From Anaerolineae bacterium (lineage in GTDB: Bacteria > Chloroflexota > Anaerolineae > Aggregatilineales > Aggregatilineaceae), in the NCBI GenBank assembly GCA_018432315.1, contig JAHDLB010000018.1:1-64000 (forward strand): a stretch of DNA of 64,000 nt. Reading direction: 5' to 3'. The notes beneath the pieces are model-generated. The model was not told the origin of the DNA and ran no database searches. It saw nothing but the letters and a program-made list of their open reading frames with translations. Positions 37,585 through 50,084 of this stretch are shown one piece after another; within the stretch, counting starts at the first letter, position 1; each line of letters opens with the position of its first letter. The position numbers and the translations under genes were made by a program.

Positions 37585-38871
37585 ATGTCTTCACAAGAAA
37601 CCCTTCTGAACGGGCGGTACCGGCTCGTAGCACAGCAAGGCTCGGGCGGGATGGCGGTCATCTACAAGGCTACCGACCTCGCTTTGGGGCGCACGGTTGC
37701 AGTGAAGATACTGCGGCCCAGCTTAACCAATGATCCTGAATTCCTCAAGCGCTTCAGACAGGAGGCGCGCAACGTCGCCAACCTGTCGCACCCCAACATC
37801 GTGACGGTCCATGACGTCGGGCAGGACGGCAATACACACTACATCGTCATGGAATACATCGACGGCGAGGACCTCAAGCGGCTGATTCGTGCCGAGGCCC
37901 CCTTCTCGATCGACCGGAGCCTCAGCATCATCATCAAGATCTGCGCGGGTGTCGGCTACGCGCATCGCGCCGGACTTGTTCACGCCGATGTCAAGCCCCA
38001 GAACGTTCTCGTCACCGAGACGGACAACGTCAAGGTGACCGATTTCGGCATCGCGCAGGCCCTGTCCGCCACCCAGCCGCTCGAACGCCAGCGTGTCGTC
38101 TGGGGCAGCCCGCACTACTTCTCGCCGGAGCAGGCCCAGGGCGAGTCGCCTACCCCTGCATCGGATGTCTACGCCATCGGCATCGTCTTGTTCGAGATGC
38201 TGACCGGGCGCCTTCCCTTCGTCGGTACGGACCAACAAGAATTGGCGATGGCTCACATTCGCGAGACTCCGCCGAATGCGTCCGACTTCAACCCAAACGT
38301 GCCCGTCCACCTCGACCGAATTCTACAAAAGGTGCTATCGAAAGAACCGGCGTCGCGCTACCGGACCGCCGATCAACTGGGTCGAATCCTGATCAGCTAC
38401 CGGCGCCAAGGCCAGTCCACTACCGACGAGGTCCCGGAAGTCCAGGGGCACGATCCGGCCAAAGACACTGCCGCCACAATCCCGCCATCCGCCGATTCGA
38501 TACACCTTGCCCCCGCTCCTCCCATCTCCGACCCCAGCCCAATGGCAACTGCGCCCACGCTGGGCAATCCCCAGGCGCCGGTCCGACTCAGCGAATCGGT
38601 GACCAACGCCTTTACCGGGCCGCAAACCAATGCGTTCACGGGGCCGCAACCCCATTCGGCAGCCACCAGTCCGGGGATCCCGCCGGTTGCAGTGTCCCAT
38701 CCCTACCAGCCGCCGCGCGCCCCGGAGGTCATGATCCAGTCACGCTATCGCGCCGCAGAGCCACCCCCACAACTCGACCTGGTCACGCTGGTGCTGGCGT
38801 TTCTGGCGTTCATCGCCGTGGTATTGCTCATTCCACTCTGGATCGCGGTGTATCAGGCGTGGCTGGGGTAA
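37585..38871 (+). CDS. PknB-like Ser/Thr protein kinase with C-terminal membrane anchor
   Basis: The kinase domain fills residues 1-260. It has the glycine loop QQGSGGMAVIYKA, VAVKIL, a catalytic loop HADVKPQN in place of the usual HRDVKPxN, and DFGIA. The arginine-to-alanine change makes it a non-RD kinase, while D and N are kept, so it is probably active. A Pro/Thr/Ala-rich juxtamembrane region (about 275-380) includes a tandem TNAFTGPQ repeat. One membrane helix lies at about 405-425, leaving only a few residues outside, so there is no sensory PASTA-type domain. The ATG at 37585 was preferred to 37537. TATAAT occurs at 37508-37513. No cognate phosphatase gene is adjacent. Confidence 0.93.
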   Translation: MSSQETLLNGRYRLVAQQGSGGMAVIYKATDLALGRTVAVKILRPSLTNDPEFLKRFRQEARNVANLSHPNIVTVHDVGQDGNTHYIVMEYIDGEDLKRLIRAEAPFSIDRSLSIIIKICAGVGYAHRAGLVHADVKPQNVLVTETDNVKVTDFGIAQALSATQPLERQRVVWGSPHYFSPEQAQGESPTPASDVYAIGIVLFEMLTGRLPFVGTDQQELAMAHIRETPPNASDFNPNVPVHLDRILQKVLSKEPASRYRTADQLGRILISYRRQGQSTTDEVPEVQGHDPAKDTAATIPPSADSIHLAPAPPISDPSPMATAPTLGNPQAPVRLSESVTNAFTGPQTNAFTGPQPHSAATSPGIPPVAVSHPYQPPRAPEVMIQSRYRAAEPPPQLDLVTLVLAFLAFIAVVLLIPLWIAVYQAWLG

Positions 38872-38968
38872 TTTCGCGCCCGCCGCGTATAACGTATAGA
38901 GTCCCAGTTTCTTATGCAATGCTAATTTGCCTGACTATTCCCATCCTGGTTTTTGCTGATCGATTCCT

Positions 38969-38974
38969 GTATAA
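38969..38974 (+). promoter_or_regulatory. TATAAT box upstream of ftsH
   Basis: A perfect -10 hexamer lies 103 nt before the ftsH start in an AT-rich stretch. The -35 region (TGGTTT at about 38946) is weak. It implies a leader of about 95 nt. Confidence 0.4.
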
Positions 38975-39076
38975 TTTCAGTAGGTGATACGATAAGGAAA
39001 TTTCTCGCCAGGTTGTAGCTGTAGAGCGCAGAAACCCATGTGCCATACACGACGGTTGAGGGCTGGAGGCTAAGCA

Positions 39077-41029
39077 GTGAATAATCGTTCGCGGAACGTG
39101 TTTGTGTACATTCTCATAATCGCCGCCATCGCCGCGATTGTGTTCGGTGTACGCAACAACAGCGCCAACTCCAAAGAAATATCGGTGAGCCAACTGGTCG
39201 ATGACATCAACGCGGGCAAGGTCAGCGCGATCTCTGTCTCGGATGAGGGTGAGCTGACCGCCACCTACATTAACAGCAACGAAGAACGCAAAGCGCAGAT
39301 CAATCCCAACACGGATGATCCGGTAACCCTGCTCGAGTCCCTTGGCGCTGTGCCGGAGCTGCTCAGGTCAATCGACTTCGAATTCACTAAGCCGAGCAAC
39401 CTCTTCAATTGGATCGGCCTGATCGGCACGTTCCTCCCCCTGTTGTTGATCGGCGGCTTCATCTATCTCATGCTGCGCCAGGCCCAGGGCTCCAACAATC
39501 AAGCCATGTCCTTTGGCAAAAGCCGCGCGCGCATGTTCACCGGCGATCAACCAACCGTCACATTTGATGACGTGGCCGGCGCAGAAGAGGCGAAAGAGGA
39601 GCTTCAGGAAGTCGTCGAATTCCTCAAAGATCCCGAGCGATTCATCCAGCTTGGCGCGCGGATTCCGAAAGGTGTGCTTCTGGTGGGCAGCCCTGGTACA
39701 GGCAAGACGCTGCTGGCGAAAGCCGTCAGCGGCGAGGCCGGCGTGCCCTTCTTCAGCATCTCCGGCTCGGAATTCGTGGAGATGTTCGTTGGCGTCGGGG
39801 CCAGCCGCGTGCGCGACCTGTTCGACCAGGCGAAGCGCCACAGCCCCTGTATCGTTTTCGTCGATGAGATCGACGCCGTTGGCCGCCACCGTGGCGCGGG
39901 CCTCGGCGGCAGCCACGACGAACGCGAGCAGACATTGAACCAGATTCTGGTGGAGATGGACGGTTTCGATACCGACACCAACGTGATCATCGTCGCCGCG
40001 ACCAACCGCCCGGACATTCTGGACCCCGCGCTCTTGCGTCCGGGGCGTTTCGACCGCCGCGTCGTCCTGGACCGGCCCGATATGCGGGGCCGCGAAGCGA
40101 TCCTGAAAGTTCACAGCCGGGGCAAACCGCTGGCGTCAGACGTCGATCTCTCGGTGCTCGCCAAGACCACGCCGGGCTTCGTCGGTGCCGACCTGGAGAA
40201 CTTGGTCAACGAGGCTGCGATCGTCGCGGCGCGGAAGAACAAGAAGAGCATCAGCATGCGCGATTTCGAGGAAGCTGTCGAGCGCGTGGTCCTCGGTCCG
40301 GAGCGACGCAGCCGTATCATCACCGAAGAGGAAAAACGCCTGATTGCCTATCACGAGGCGGGACATGCCATCGTCTTCCACATGCTGCCGCTCTGCGACC
40401 CGGTCCGCAAGGTGACGATTGTAGCGCGCGGCATGGCGGGCGGCGTCACCTGGGTTATGCCCGAAAACGACTCGTCCCTGGGCACGACGAAGCGCTACAT
40501 GGACCAGATCGCGGGCGCTCTTGGTGGGCGTGCTGCTGAGGAACTTGTCTTCGGCGATGTGACCAACGGCGCCTCGAGCGACCTGGAAAATGTGACTCGG
40601 ATCGCCCGCACCATGATCACCCGGTGGGGGATGAGCAGCAAGCTCGGGCCGCGCGTGTTCGGCCAGAAAGAGGAGCTTGTCTTCCTGGGCCGCGAGATTG
40701 GCGAGCAGCGCGACTACAGCGAGAGCGTCGCCGAGCAGATCGACGAAGAAGTGCACGAGATCGTCTCGACGGCCTACACACGCGCCATGAACGTTCTGCA
40801 GGAAAACCGCGACAAACTCGACCTGTTGGCCCAGCGGCTTATGGAAGTGGAAACCATCGGCCAGGAAGAGTTCATCGAACTGATGGATGGCGCCAAACCA
40901 GCCGATCCAACCGACACGCCGGACGCGCCCAACGCGCCGAGCACGCCTCGCAATGCCGACGTGGAAGACGAGCAAACCGACAGCGATATGCCCCCCGCCC
41001 CAATGGGCACGGCGCCGTCACCGGCATAA
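39077..41029 (+). CDS. ftsH: ATP-dependent zinc metalloprotease FtsH
   Basis: FtsH degrades membrane and regulatory proteins from the cytoplasmic side of the membrane. The 650-aa product has two membrane helices, about 8-25 and 113-135 ([19 protein letters not shown]), bracketing a short outer domain. The AAA+ module shows Walker A GSPGTGKT (about 208), Walker [11 protein letters not shown], the pore-loop [10 protein letters not shown] and the second region of homology [21 protein letters not shown]. The peptidase module has the zinc motif HEAGHA at about 428. The end is Pro/Ala/Thr-rich and probably disordered. A strong terminator follows, so it is monocistronic. Confidence 0.98.
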   Translation: MNNRSRNVFVYILIIAAIAAIVFGVRNNSANSKEISVSQLVDDINAGKVSAISVSDEGELTATYINSNEERKAQINPNTDDPVTLLESLGAVPELLRSIDFEFTKPSNLFNWIGLIGTFLPLLLIGGFIYLMLRQAQGSNNQAMSFGKSRARMFTGDQPTVTFDDVAGAEEAKEELQEVVEFLKDPERFIQLGARIPKGVLLVGSPGTGKTLLAKAVSGEAGVPFFSISGSEFVEMFVGVGASRVRDLFDQAKRHSPCIVFVDEIDAVGRHRGAGLGGSHDEREQTLNQILVEMDGFDTDTNVIIVAATNRPDILDPALLRPGRFDRRVVLDRPDMRGREAILKVHSRGKPLASDVDLSVLAKTTPGFVGADLENLVNEAAIVAARKNKKSISMRDFEEAVERVVLGPERRSRIITEEEKRLIAYHEAGHAIVFHMLPLCDPVRKVTIVARGMAGGVTWVMPENDSSLGTTKRYMDQIAGALGGRAAEELVFGDVTNGASSDLENVTRIARTMITRWGMSSKLGPRVFGQKEELVFLGREIGEQRDYSESVAEQIDEEVHEIVSTAYTRAMNVLQENRDKLDLLAQRLMEVETIGQEEFIELMDGAKPADPTDTPDAPNAPSTPRNADVEDEQTDSDMPPAPMGTAPSPA

Positions 41030-41051
41030 TCGCCCGACCTGTCCAAAAACC

Positions 41052-41088
41052 AAAAGAGGCTCACCGTTGCGATGAGCCTCTTTTTCTT
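41052..41088 (+). terminator. rho-independent terminator after ftsH
   Basis: AAAAGAGGCTCA (41052-41063) pairs perfectly with TGAGCCTCTTTT (41073-41084) over a 9-nt loop, with T-rich sequence continuing to 41088. It lies 23 nt after the ftsH stop and just before the end of the convergent HAD gene. Confidence 0.92.
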
Positions 41089-41100
41089 CGCCACGAGAAC

Positions 41101-41823
41101 TCACGCGCCGTTGAAGATCCGCCAGCCATGCGCCAGAGCGTGGGACCGCATCGCCACATCCGGATAGACCGCCACCGGGTAGCCAACCCCGGACAACAGC
41201 GGCACATCGGCCCGGCTGTCCGCATATGCCGCACATTCGGCCAGTGTAGCCGGCTCCGCCACCTGGGCGAGATGCTCGCCCGCAAACCGGAGTTTCTGTT
41301 CTCCCGAACAGGTCGGCCCGATGATCTTCCCCAGGCAGCGCCCATTCTGCACGGCCACGCGCGAACCCAGCCCGGCGTTCGCGCCCAGGAAGCGGGCGAG
41401 TTCCATGACAATGCCTTCGAACATGGTTGACACCAACACGACGTAACGCCCCTGTTGGCGGTGCTCTTTCAAAACGTCCACCACGTCAACCCTCAGATCG
41501 GGCACCAGTTGGTTGTGGACGATCTCGCGATATAGTTCCTCGACCGCCTGCGACGACCACCCCGTCATCACCCAAGCCATGAGCCGGACCCACCGGTCGC
41601 GGAACCGCGCCTGGCTCACGATCCGCCCCTTGCTGAGCACGTAATGCGGCATCGCCGTCGCGTACAGCCACACCTTTCTGGCAGGCGGCACGTCCGGCGA
41701 GCGCAGCAGCGGACCCCACACCCCGGTTCCGGCTGTTAAAGTGCCATCCACGTCGAACAGCGCCGCCCGAATGTGTGACGGCACACTCCCAACCCCACCA
41801 TCCCGTTGATCAGTTTTCTGCAT
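41101..41823 (-). CDS. HAD-superfamily phosphatase (HAD-IB type), 240 aa
   Basis: Motif I is AALFDVDGTLTAG with the nucleophile and acid/base aspartates. A helical cap follows (about 45-115), then the motif II region VVLVSTMFEGIVMELARFLG and a lysine in QKLRFAGEHL. The motif III/IV acid is in AAYADSRADVPLLSGVGYPVAVYPD. This is the phosphoserine-phosphatase-like subgroup. The ATG at 41823 makes the gene overlap the end of the acyl-CoA synthetase gene by 14 nt, so the two are coupled. HAD-IB phosphatases are often found with lipid-metabolism genes, hence a lipid phosphate substrate is possible. Confidence 0.85.
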   Translation of the reverse strand: MQKTDQRDGGVGSVPSHIRAALFDVDGTLTAGTGVWGPLLRSPDVPPARKVWLYATAMPHYVLSKGRIVSQARFRDRWVRLMAWVMTGWSSQAVEELYREIVHNQLVPDLRVDVVDVLKEHRQQGRYVVLVSTMFEGIVMELARFLGANAGLGSRVAVQNGRCLGKIIGPTCSGEQKLRFAGEHLAQVAEPATLAECAAYADSRADVPLLSGVGYPVAVYPDVAMRSHALAHGWRIFNGA

Positions 41824-43576
41824 CCTCTTCTGCCTTCTCGCGCGATTCCAGTTCCATGCGCGCCAGCTCGCGCCGCAGGATCTTGCCCACCATGGTACGC
41901 GGCAGCTCATCCACAAACTCGATCCGTGTCGGAATCTCGTACCGGGCCAGCTTCTGCCCGGCGAATTCGATGAGCTGCTGGGTTGTGATCGATTCTCCAG
42001 ACTTGACGACCACCCACGCTTTCAGGGCCTCCTGCCCCACCTTGGCGGGGTCCGGATGTGGGATCGCGACGACGCCCGCTTCCAGCACAGCAGGATGCTC
42101 CATCAGCGCGTCCTCGACGACGCGCGGATAGACGTTGAACCCACCAATCAGCGCCACGTCTTTTTTGCGGTCCACGATGTAAAAGTAGCCATCCTCGTCC
42201 ATGCGCGCGATATCGCCGGTATACAACCATTTCTTACCGTCCGGACCTTCGCGCCGCGCGTTGGCCGTCTCGGTTGGCATGCCGTAATACCCTTTCATCA
42301 ACTGCGGGCCGCGCATGACCAGTTCACCCACTTCGCCCACCGGCAATTCCTCGGTCCCCTCATCCAGGTCGACAATCCGCATTTCCATGTCAGGGAACGG
42401 TAGGCCGATCGATCCGGTCCGGTTTTCGCCGCGCACCGGATTCGCGTGGCTCGCTGTGGGCGCCTCGCTCATGCCGAACCCCTCGATGATGACGCCTCCC
42501 GACAACTCCTCGAACCGGCGCTTGGTGGCCGGCGGCAGCGGGGCCGATCCACTGATGCACGCGTAGATGGAGGACAGATCGTACCTGCCGGCGGCGACGG
42601 GGGGGAAATTATTGATCGCGTTGAACAGCGCCGGAACGCCCATGAAAATCGTGGGTCGGTGAACGTGGATATTGTCCACCACATCCTCGATGTCGCGGGC
42701 ATTGGGCACCATGATCATCGCCGCGTTCAGCGACACGGCAAAGCTCATCACCGCAACCATGCCAAACACGTGAAACAATGGGATCGCGGCCAGGAAGCGT
42801 TCCTCGACGCCGGTGCGGGCCAGCCACGCCCGGCATTGCAGCGTGTTCGCCACCAACGCGCCGTGCGTGGACATCGCCGCTTTGGGGACTCCGGTCGTGC
42901 CACCCGTATATTGGAAGACAGCGACGTCGTCGCTCGTCACCGCGACATCCGCCCGTTTGCCACCGTATCGCGCCAGAATGTCCGCCAGCCAGTGGTCCTC
43001 CGGCCTCTTGGTGATGCGGTGCCCTTCCTTCTTCTCTTTCGCCACCGAGAACAGGAAGCGGGCCAGCGAGGGAAGGTATTCCTTGATATTCGTCACGATG
43101 ACGTGTTGAACCTTGCTGCCCTCTTGAGCCTGCTTCAAGGCGTCGTAGAACAACGACAGAGAGATAGCGGCCACCGCCCCGCTATCCATGAGGTGGTCGT
43201 GGAGCCGCCGCGGCGGCAGCGTCGGGTTGAGCGCGACGACCACGCCGCCCGCCTTGAGAATGGCGTAGAACGCGATCACGAACTGGGCACAGTTCGGCAT
43301 CAGGATCGCCACGCGATCCCCTTTGCGAATCCCCATATCGACCAGCGACGCCGCCAACGCATCGGCCCATTCGTTGATGGCCCCATACTTCACGGCAGCG
43401 CTCACCCGCCCCACAGCGGGCAGGCGCGCCGAGGTGATCGTCGCGATGGCTTCGGGATGGTTCCGGGCGGACTCTTCGAGATAGGTGTGCAAGGGGTGTT
43501 CCGGATAGGGAGCCAGGCTGTGCGGGATGCCGGGATCGTACCGCTGGAGCCAGGGTTTAGCTTGATAGGTAACCAT
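41810..43576 (-). CDS. long-chain acyl-CoA synthetase (FadD-like)
   Basis: This AMP-forming ligase activates fatty acids to acyl-CoA. The 588-aa product has the P-loop-like motif VFQYTGGTTGVPKAAMSTH and the A5 motif region EGFGMSEAPTASH. It also has the A7-A8 core WLYTGDIARMDEDGYFYIVDRKKDVALIGGFNVYPRVVEDALMEHPAV, and the catalytic lysine region MVGKILRREL close to the C-terminus. The N-terminal stretch NHPEAIATI and AILMPNCAQFVIAFYAILKAGGVVVALNP is typical of FadD enzymes. It is the first gene of a two-gene unit with the HAD phosphatase. It could also be used for lipid remodelling rather than beta-oxidation. Confidence 0.95.
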   Translation of the reverse strand: MVTYQAKPWLQRYDPGIPHSLAPYPEHPLHTYLEESARNHPEAIATITSARLPAVGRVSAAVKYGAINEWADALAASLVDMGIRKGDRVAILMPNCAQFVIAFYAILKAGGVVVALNPTLPPRRLHDHLMDSGAVAAISLSLFYDALKQAQEGSKVQHVIVTNIKEYLPSLARFLFSVAKEKKEGHRITKRPEDHWLADILARYGGKRADVAVTSDDVAVFQYTGGTTGVPKAAMSTHGALVANTLQCRAWLARTGVEERFLAAIPLFHVFGMVAVMSFAVSLNAAMIMVPNARDIEDVVDNIHVHRPTIFMGVPALFNAINNFPPVAAGRYDLSSIYACISGSAPLPPATKRRFEELSGGVIIEGFGMSEAPTASHANPVRGENRTGSIGLPFPDMEMRIVDLDEGTEELPVGEVGELVMRGPQLMKGYYGMPTETANARREGPDGKKWLYTGDIARMDEDGYFYIVDRKKDVALIGGFNVYPRVVEDALMEHPAVLEAGVVAIPHPDPAKVGQEALKAWVVVKSGESITTQQLIEFAGQKLARYEIPTRIEFVDELPRTMVGKILRRELARMELESREKAEEDAEN

Positions 43577-43710
43577 ATTTTTTCCGCGTATCGTGACGCG
43601 CCCCTTTCTTAACTCTAATTCGACTGCCGGTGATTTTGTTTCATTTTAACATAGTTTGATATATTATTATTGACCAATATGATCAGCCTTGTAGCAAAGG
43701 CTTTCAGACT

Positions 43711-44643
43711 ATGCCGGCCAAACAACTCCCGCTGTTTCCAGGGCCGGGCGAGCATGTGCTCACCCGCAACAGCCCGCTCAGCGAAGCAATCCCCCCGTTC
43801 CTGGATCACCTGCGCGCGGAGGGTCGCAGCGTCCACACGATCAGCGCGTTCTCGTCCGATCTCAACCTGCTGCGCGAGTTCTTCGGCGACGAAACGCCGC
43901 TCAAAACGTTCACCACCACGCGACTCAACCAGTTCATGGAATGGATCGAGCACGGGCGCGGCGTGCCGTGCAGCCGCAAGTCTTACGCGCGCCGGGTGAC
44001 GACCCTGAAGGTGTTCTTCAAATTCCTGAAGGCCGAGCGCGTCATCCCCAGCGATCCCGCAGCGGCTCTCCTGCAACGGTCCGGCGCCGCCCCGCTCCAG
44101 CCGGTGCTGTCCAATGCGGACGTCCGCCGCTTGCTCGAGCACACGCAGTCCCTGCGCTTTGCCGACAAACCAGACGCGCGGCCCGATCTGCTGGTACGGC
44201 TGCTGCTCGACACGGCGATCAAGAAAAGCGAGTGCATGGACCTGACGTCCAGCCACGTGCACCGCGAGAACCCGGCGGAGCCTTTCCTGGTCATTCGCCA
44301 CCGCAAGCCTAACAACGTCTACAAGGAGCGCAACATCGCTCTCGACCCCGAATGGATGAGCGTCCTCGATGAATACGTTGAGCAGTACACGCCGCAGGAG
44401 AAGCTGTTCGAGTGCACGGCGCGGAATCTGGAATACGTGCTCAGCGACGCGGCCCAAGGAGCCGGCGTCGAGGGAAAGGTCTCGTTCGAAGTCCTGCGGT
44501 GGACCAGCGCCGTCCGGGACTACCTGCGCGGCGTAGACCTGGAAGTGCTCCGCGAGAAAATGGGCCTGAGCCGCATCAGTTGGCGCGAGACGGGCGACAA
44601 AATCGTGCGCTTGGCTGCGCTCCAAAATGAGCAAAAGCCTTAG
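43711..44643 (+). CDS. tyrosine-recombinase-like protein lacking the catalytic residues, 310 aa
   Basis: The overall layout is that of a Xer/phage integrase-type protein. A SAM-like core-binding domain spans about 25-120 (EAIPPFLDHLRAEGRSVHTISAFSSDLNLLREFFG ... RRVTTLKVFFKFLKAERVI). A catalytic-fold region spans about 130-305 (VLSNADVRRLLEHT ... LLVRLLLDTAIKKSECMDL). The active site is not conserved: the arginine of the usual GLRxSEL position is K (IKKSECMDL), the HxLRH motif reads FEVLRW, and the segment that should hold the second histidine and tyrosine reads GLSRISWRETGDKI. It is probably a DNA-binding paralogue without strand-exchange activity. The gene is stand-alone, convergent with rlmI, in normal host-like composition. 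Confidence 0.8.
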   Translation: MPAKQLPLFPGPGEHVLTRNSPLSEAIPPFLDHLRAEGRSVHTISAFSSDLNLLREFFGDETPLKTFTTTRLNQFMEWIEHGRGVPCSRKSYARRVTTLKVFFKFLKAERVIPSDPAAALLQRSGAAPLQPVLSNADVRRLLEHTQSLRFADKPDARPDLLVRLLLDTAIKKSECMDLTSSHVHRENPAEPFLVIRHRKPNNVYKERNIALDPEWMSVLDEYVEQYTPQEKLFECTARNLEYVLSDAAQGAGVEGKVSFEVLRWTSAVRDYLRGVDLEVLREKMGLSRISWRETGDKIVRLAALQNEQKP

Positions 44644-44649
44644 AGCACC

Positions 44650-48775
<4,126 letters not shown>

Positions 48776-48902
48776 CGCTTCACTTCACCAAGCCATTCCT
48801 GAAACGATCATTTCAACAGAGTATACCACTTTTTGACAGCTATCCTCCGCTTGCAGTACGCTTTGCTCGGTTCCGGTTCCGGCAGACCCGAGTGTTGCTT
48901 CG

Positions 48903-49997
48903 ATGGCTTCCTACGAATACGTTGGCAACCTGCACATTCACACCCCTTATTCGGATGGCGCCGAATATCACGCGGAAATCGCTGAGGCGGCCTTGCTGGT
49001 CGGGCTCGATTTTCTGGTCTTCACCGATCATAATGTCTGGCTTGACGGCATCGAAGGGTACTACGGCGATGAGGATCGGGGATTCGTCCTGCTGCTCTCC
49101 GGCGAAGAGGTTCACGACCGCGCGCGCAACCCACAATGCAATCACGTGCTCGTCTATCAAGCCGAAAAGGAGATGGCCCCACACGCTCACACGCTGTCCG
49201 CCTTGCTCAACGCGGTTTACCAGACGGGCGGCATGAGCTTCATTGCCCACCCGGACGATCGGGCCGTCGATTGGCTGCACGAACCGGCGATCCCCTGGCT
49301 GGATCGCTCCGTCGATGGATTCACCGGGCTGGAAATCTGGAATTACATGTCCCGCTTCAAAGACCACATCCAGACTCGCCGCGACGCGGTGCGTGGGATT
49401 TTTCGCCCGGAAGAGGTCGTGATCGGGCCTTCGCCACTCACTCTCGCGCTCTGGGATGAGCTACTCAGCGAGAATCGCAAGGTGGTCGGCATCGGGAACG
49501 CCGATGCGCACGGGACGGTCTATCATTTCGGCCCCATCACACACACCGTCTTTACTTACGACTTCCTGTTTAGCTCGGTCAACACGCATCTCCTGACCAA
49601 GTCGCCGCTCAATGGCGACCTCGAACACGACAGACTACAGCTCTACCAGGCACTCCGCCAGGGCCGGGCGTTCATCGGATACGACATCCCCGGCAGCACG
49701 CGCGGCTTCCGCTATTCCGGCCAGGGACAAAACGTGTCGGTTGTCATGGGAGAGAGCATTCGCCTCGGCCACGGTGTCACCCTTCAGGCCCTGGCCCCTG
49801 CCCGCTCGCACATCAAGATCATCCGTTATGGCGAGGTCGTGGCGGAAGAAACGAACGTCGAGAACCTGACCCACGTCGTCCGCGAGCCTGGAGCCTACCG
49901 CACCGAAGTCTGGCGCTCGTTCCACGGCGTCGAGCGCGCCTGGATTCTGAGCAATCCGATCTACGTTGAGCCCAATCCGACCCGCCTGCGCGCCTGA
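48903..49997 (+). CDS. PHP-domain metal-dependent phosphoesterase-like protein, 364 aa
   Basis: The N-terminus NLHIHTPYSDGAEYHAEIAEAALLVGLDFLVFTDHN is a clear PHP domain start, with the HxH and TDHN metal ligands. Further ligands are in LLSGEEVHD, FIAHPDD and GNADAHGT. The C-terminal about 100 residues form a beta-rich region (FIGYDIPGSTRGFRYSGQGQ ... GVTLQALAPARSHIKIIRYGEVVAEE) of the kind attached to PHP proteins of unknown function. It is most likely a phosphoesterase, and the substrate is unknown. It diverges from the SH3b-ligA-rlmI operon and precedes uvrB by about 90 nt. Confidence 0.88.
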   Translation: MASYEYVGNLHIHTPYSDGAEYHAEIAEAALLVGLDFLVFTDHNVWLDGIEGYYGDEDRGFVLLLSGEEVHDRARNPQCNHVLVYQAEKEMAPHAHTLSALLNAVYQTGGMSFIAHPDDRAVDWLHEPAIPWLDRSVDGFTGLEIWNYMSRFKDHIQTRRDAVRGIFRPEEVVIGPSPLTLALWDELLSENRKVVGIGNADAHGTVYHFGPITHTVFTYDFLFSSVNTHLLTKSPLNGDLEHDRLQLYQALRQGRAFIGYDIPGSTRGFRYSGQGQNVSVVMGESIRLGHGVTLQALAPARSHIKIIRYGEVVAEETNVENLTHVVREPGAYRTEVWRSFHGVERAWILSNPIYVEPNPTRLRA

Positions 49998-50034
49998 CCG
50001 TCACGTCTTCTAGCCACTCATCCCACCCAGCGGT

Positions 50035-50060
50035 ATAATCTACCTACAGAACGTTCGTTC
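50035..50060 (+). promoter_or_regulatory. uvrB promoter -10 box overlapped by a GAAC-N4-GTTC operator candidate
   Basis: A perfect TATAAT (50035-50040) is followed 8 nt later by GAACGTTCGTTC (50049-50060), which fits the GAAC-N4-GTTC operator of Gram-positive-type LexA and would cover the transcription start. uvrB is a classical SOS gene. The -35 region is weak. Confidence 0.6.
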
Positions 50061-50084
50061 GTGTCCTAGCCAAAAGGGAGTCGT

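Noticed and set aside
38587-38660. Short tandem TNAFTGPQ coding repeat as a possible CRISPR or minisatellite
   Set aside because: Only two in-frame copies within the kinase linker; it is protein low complexity, not an array.
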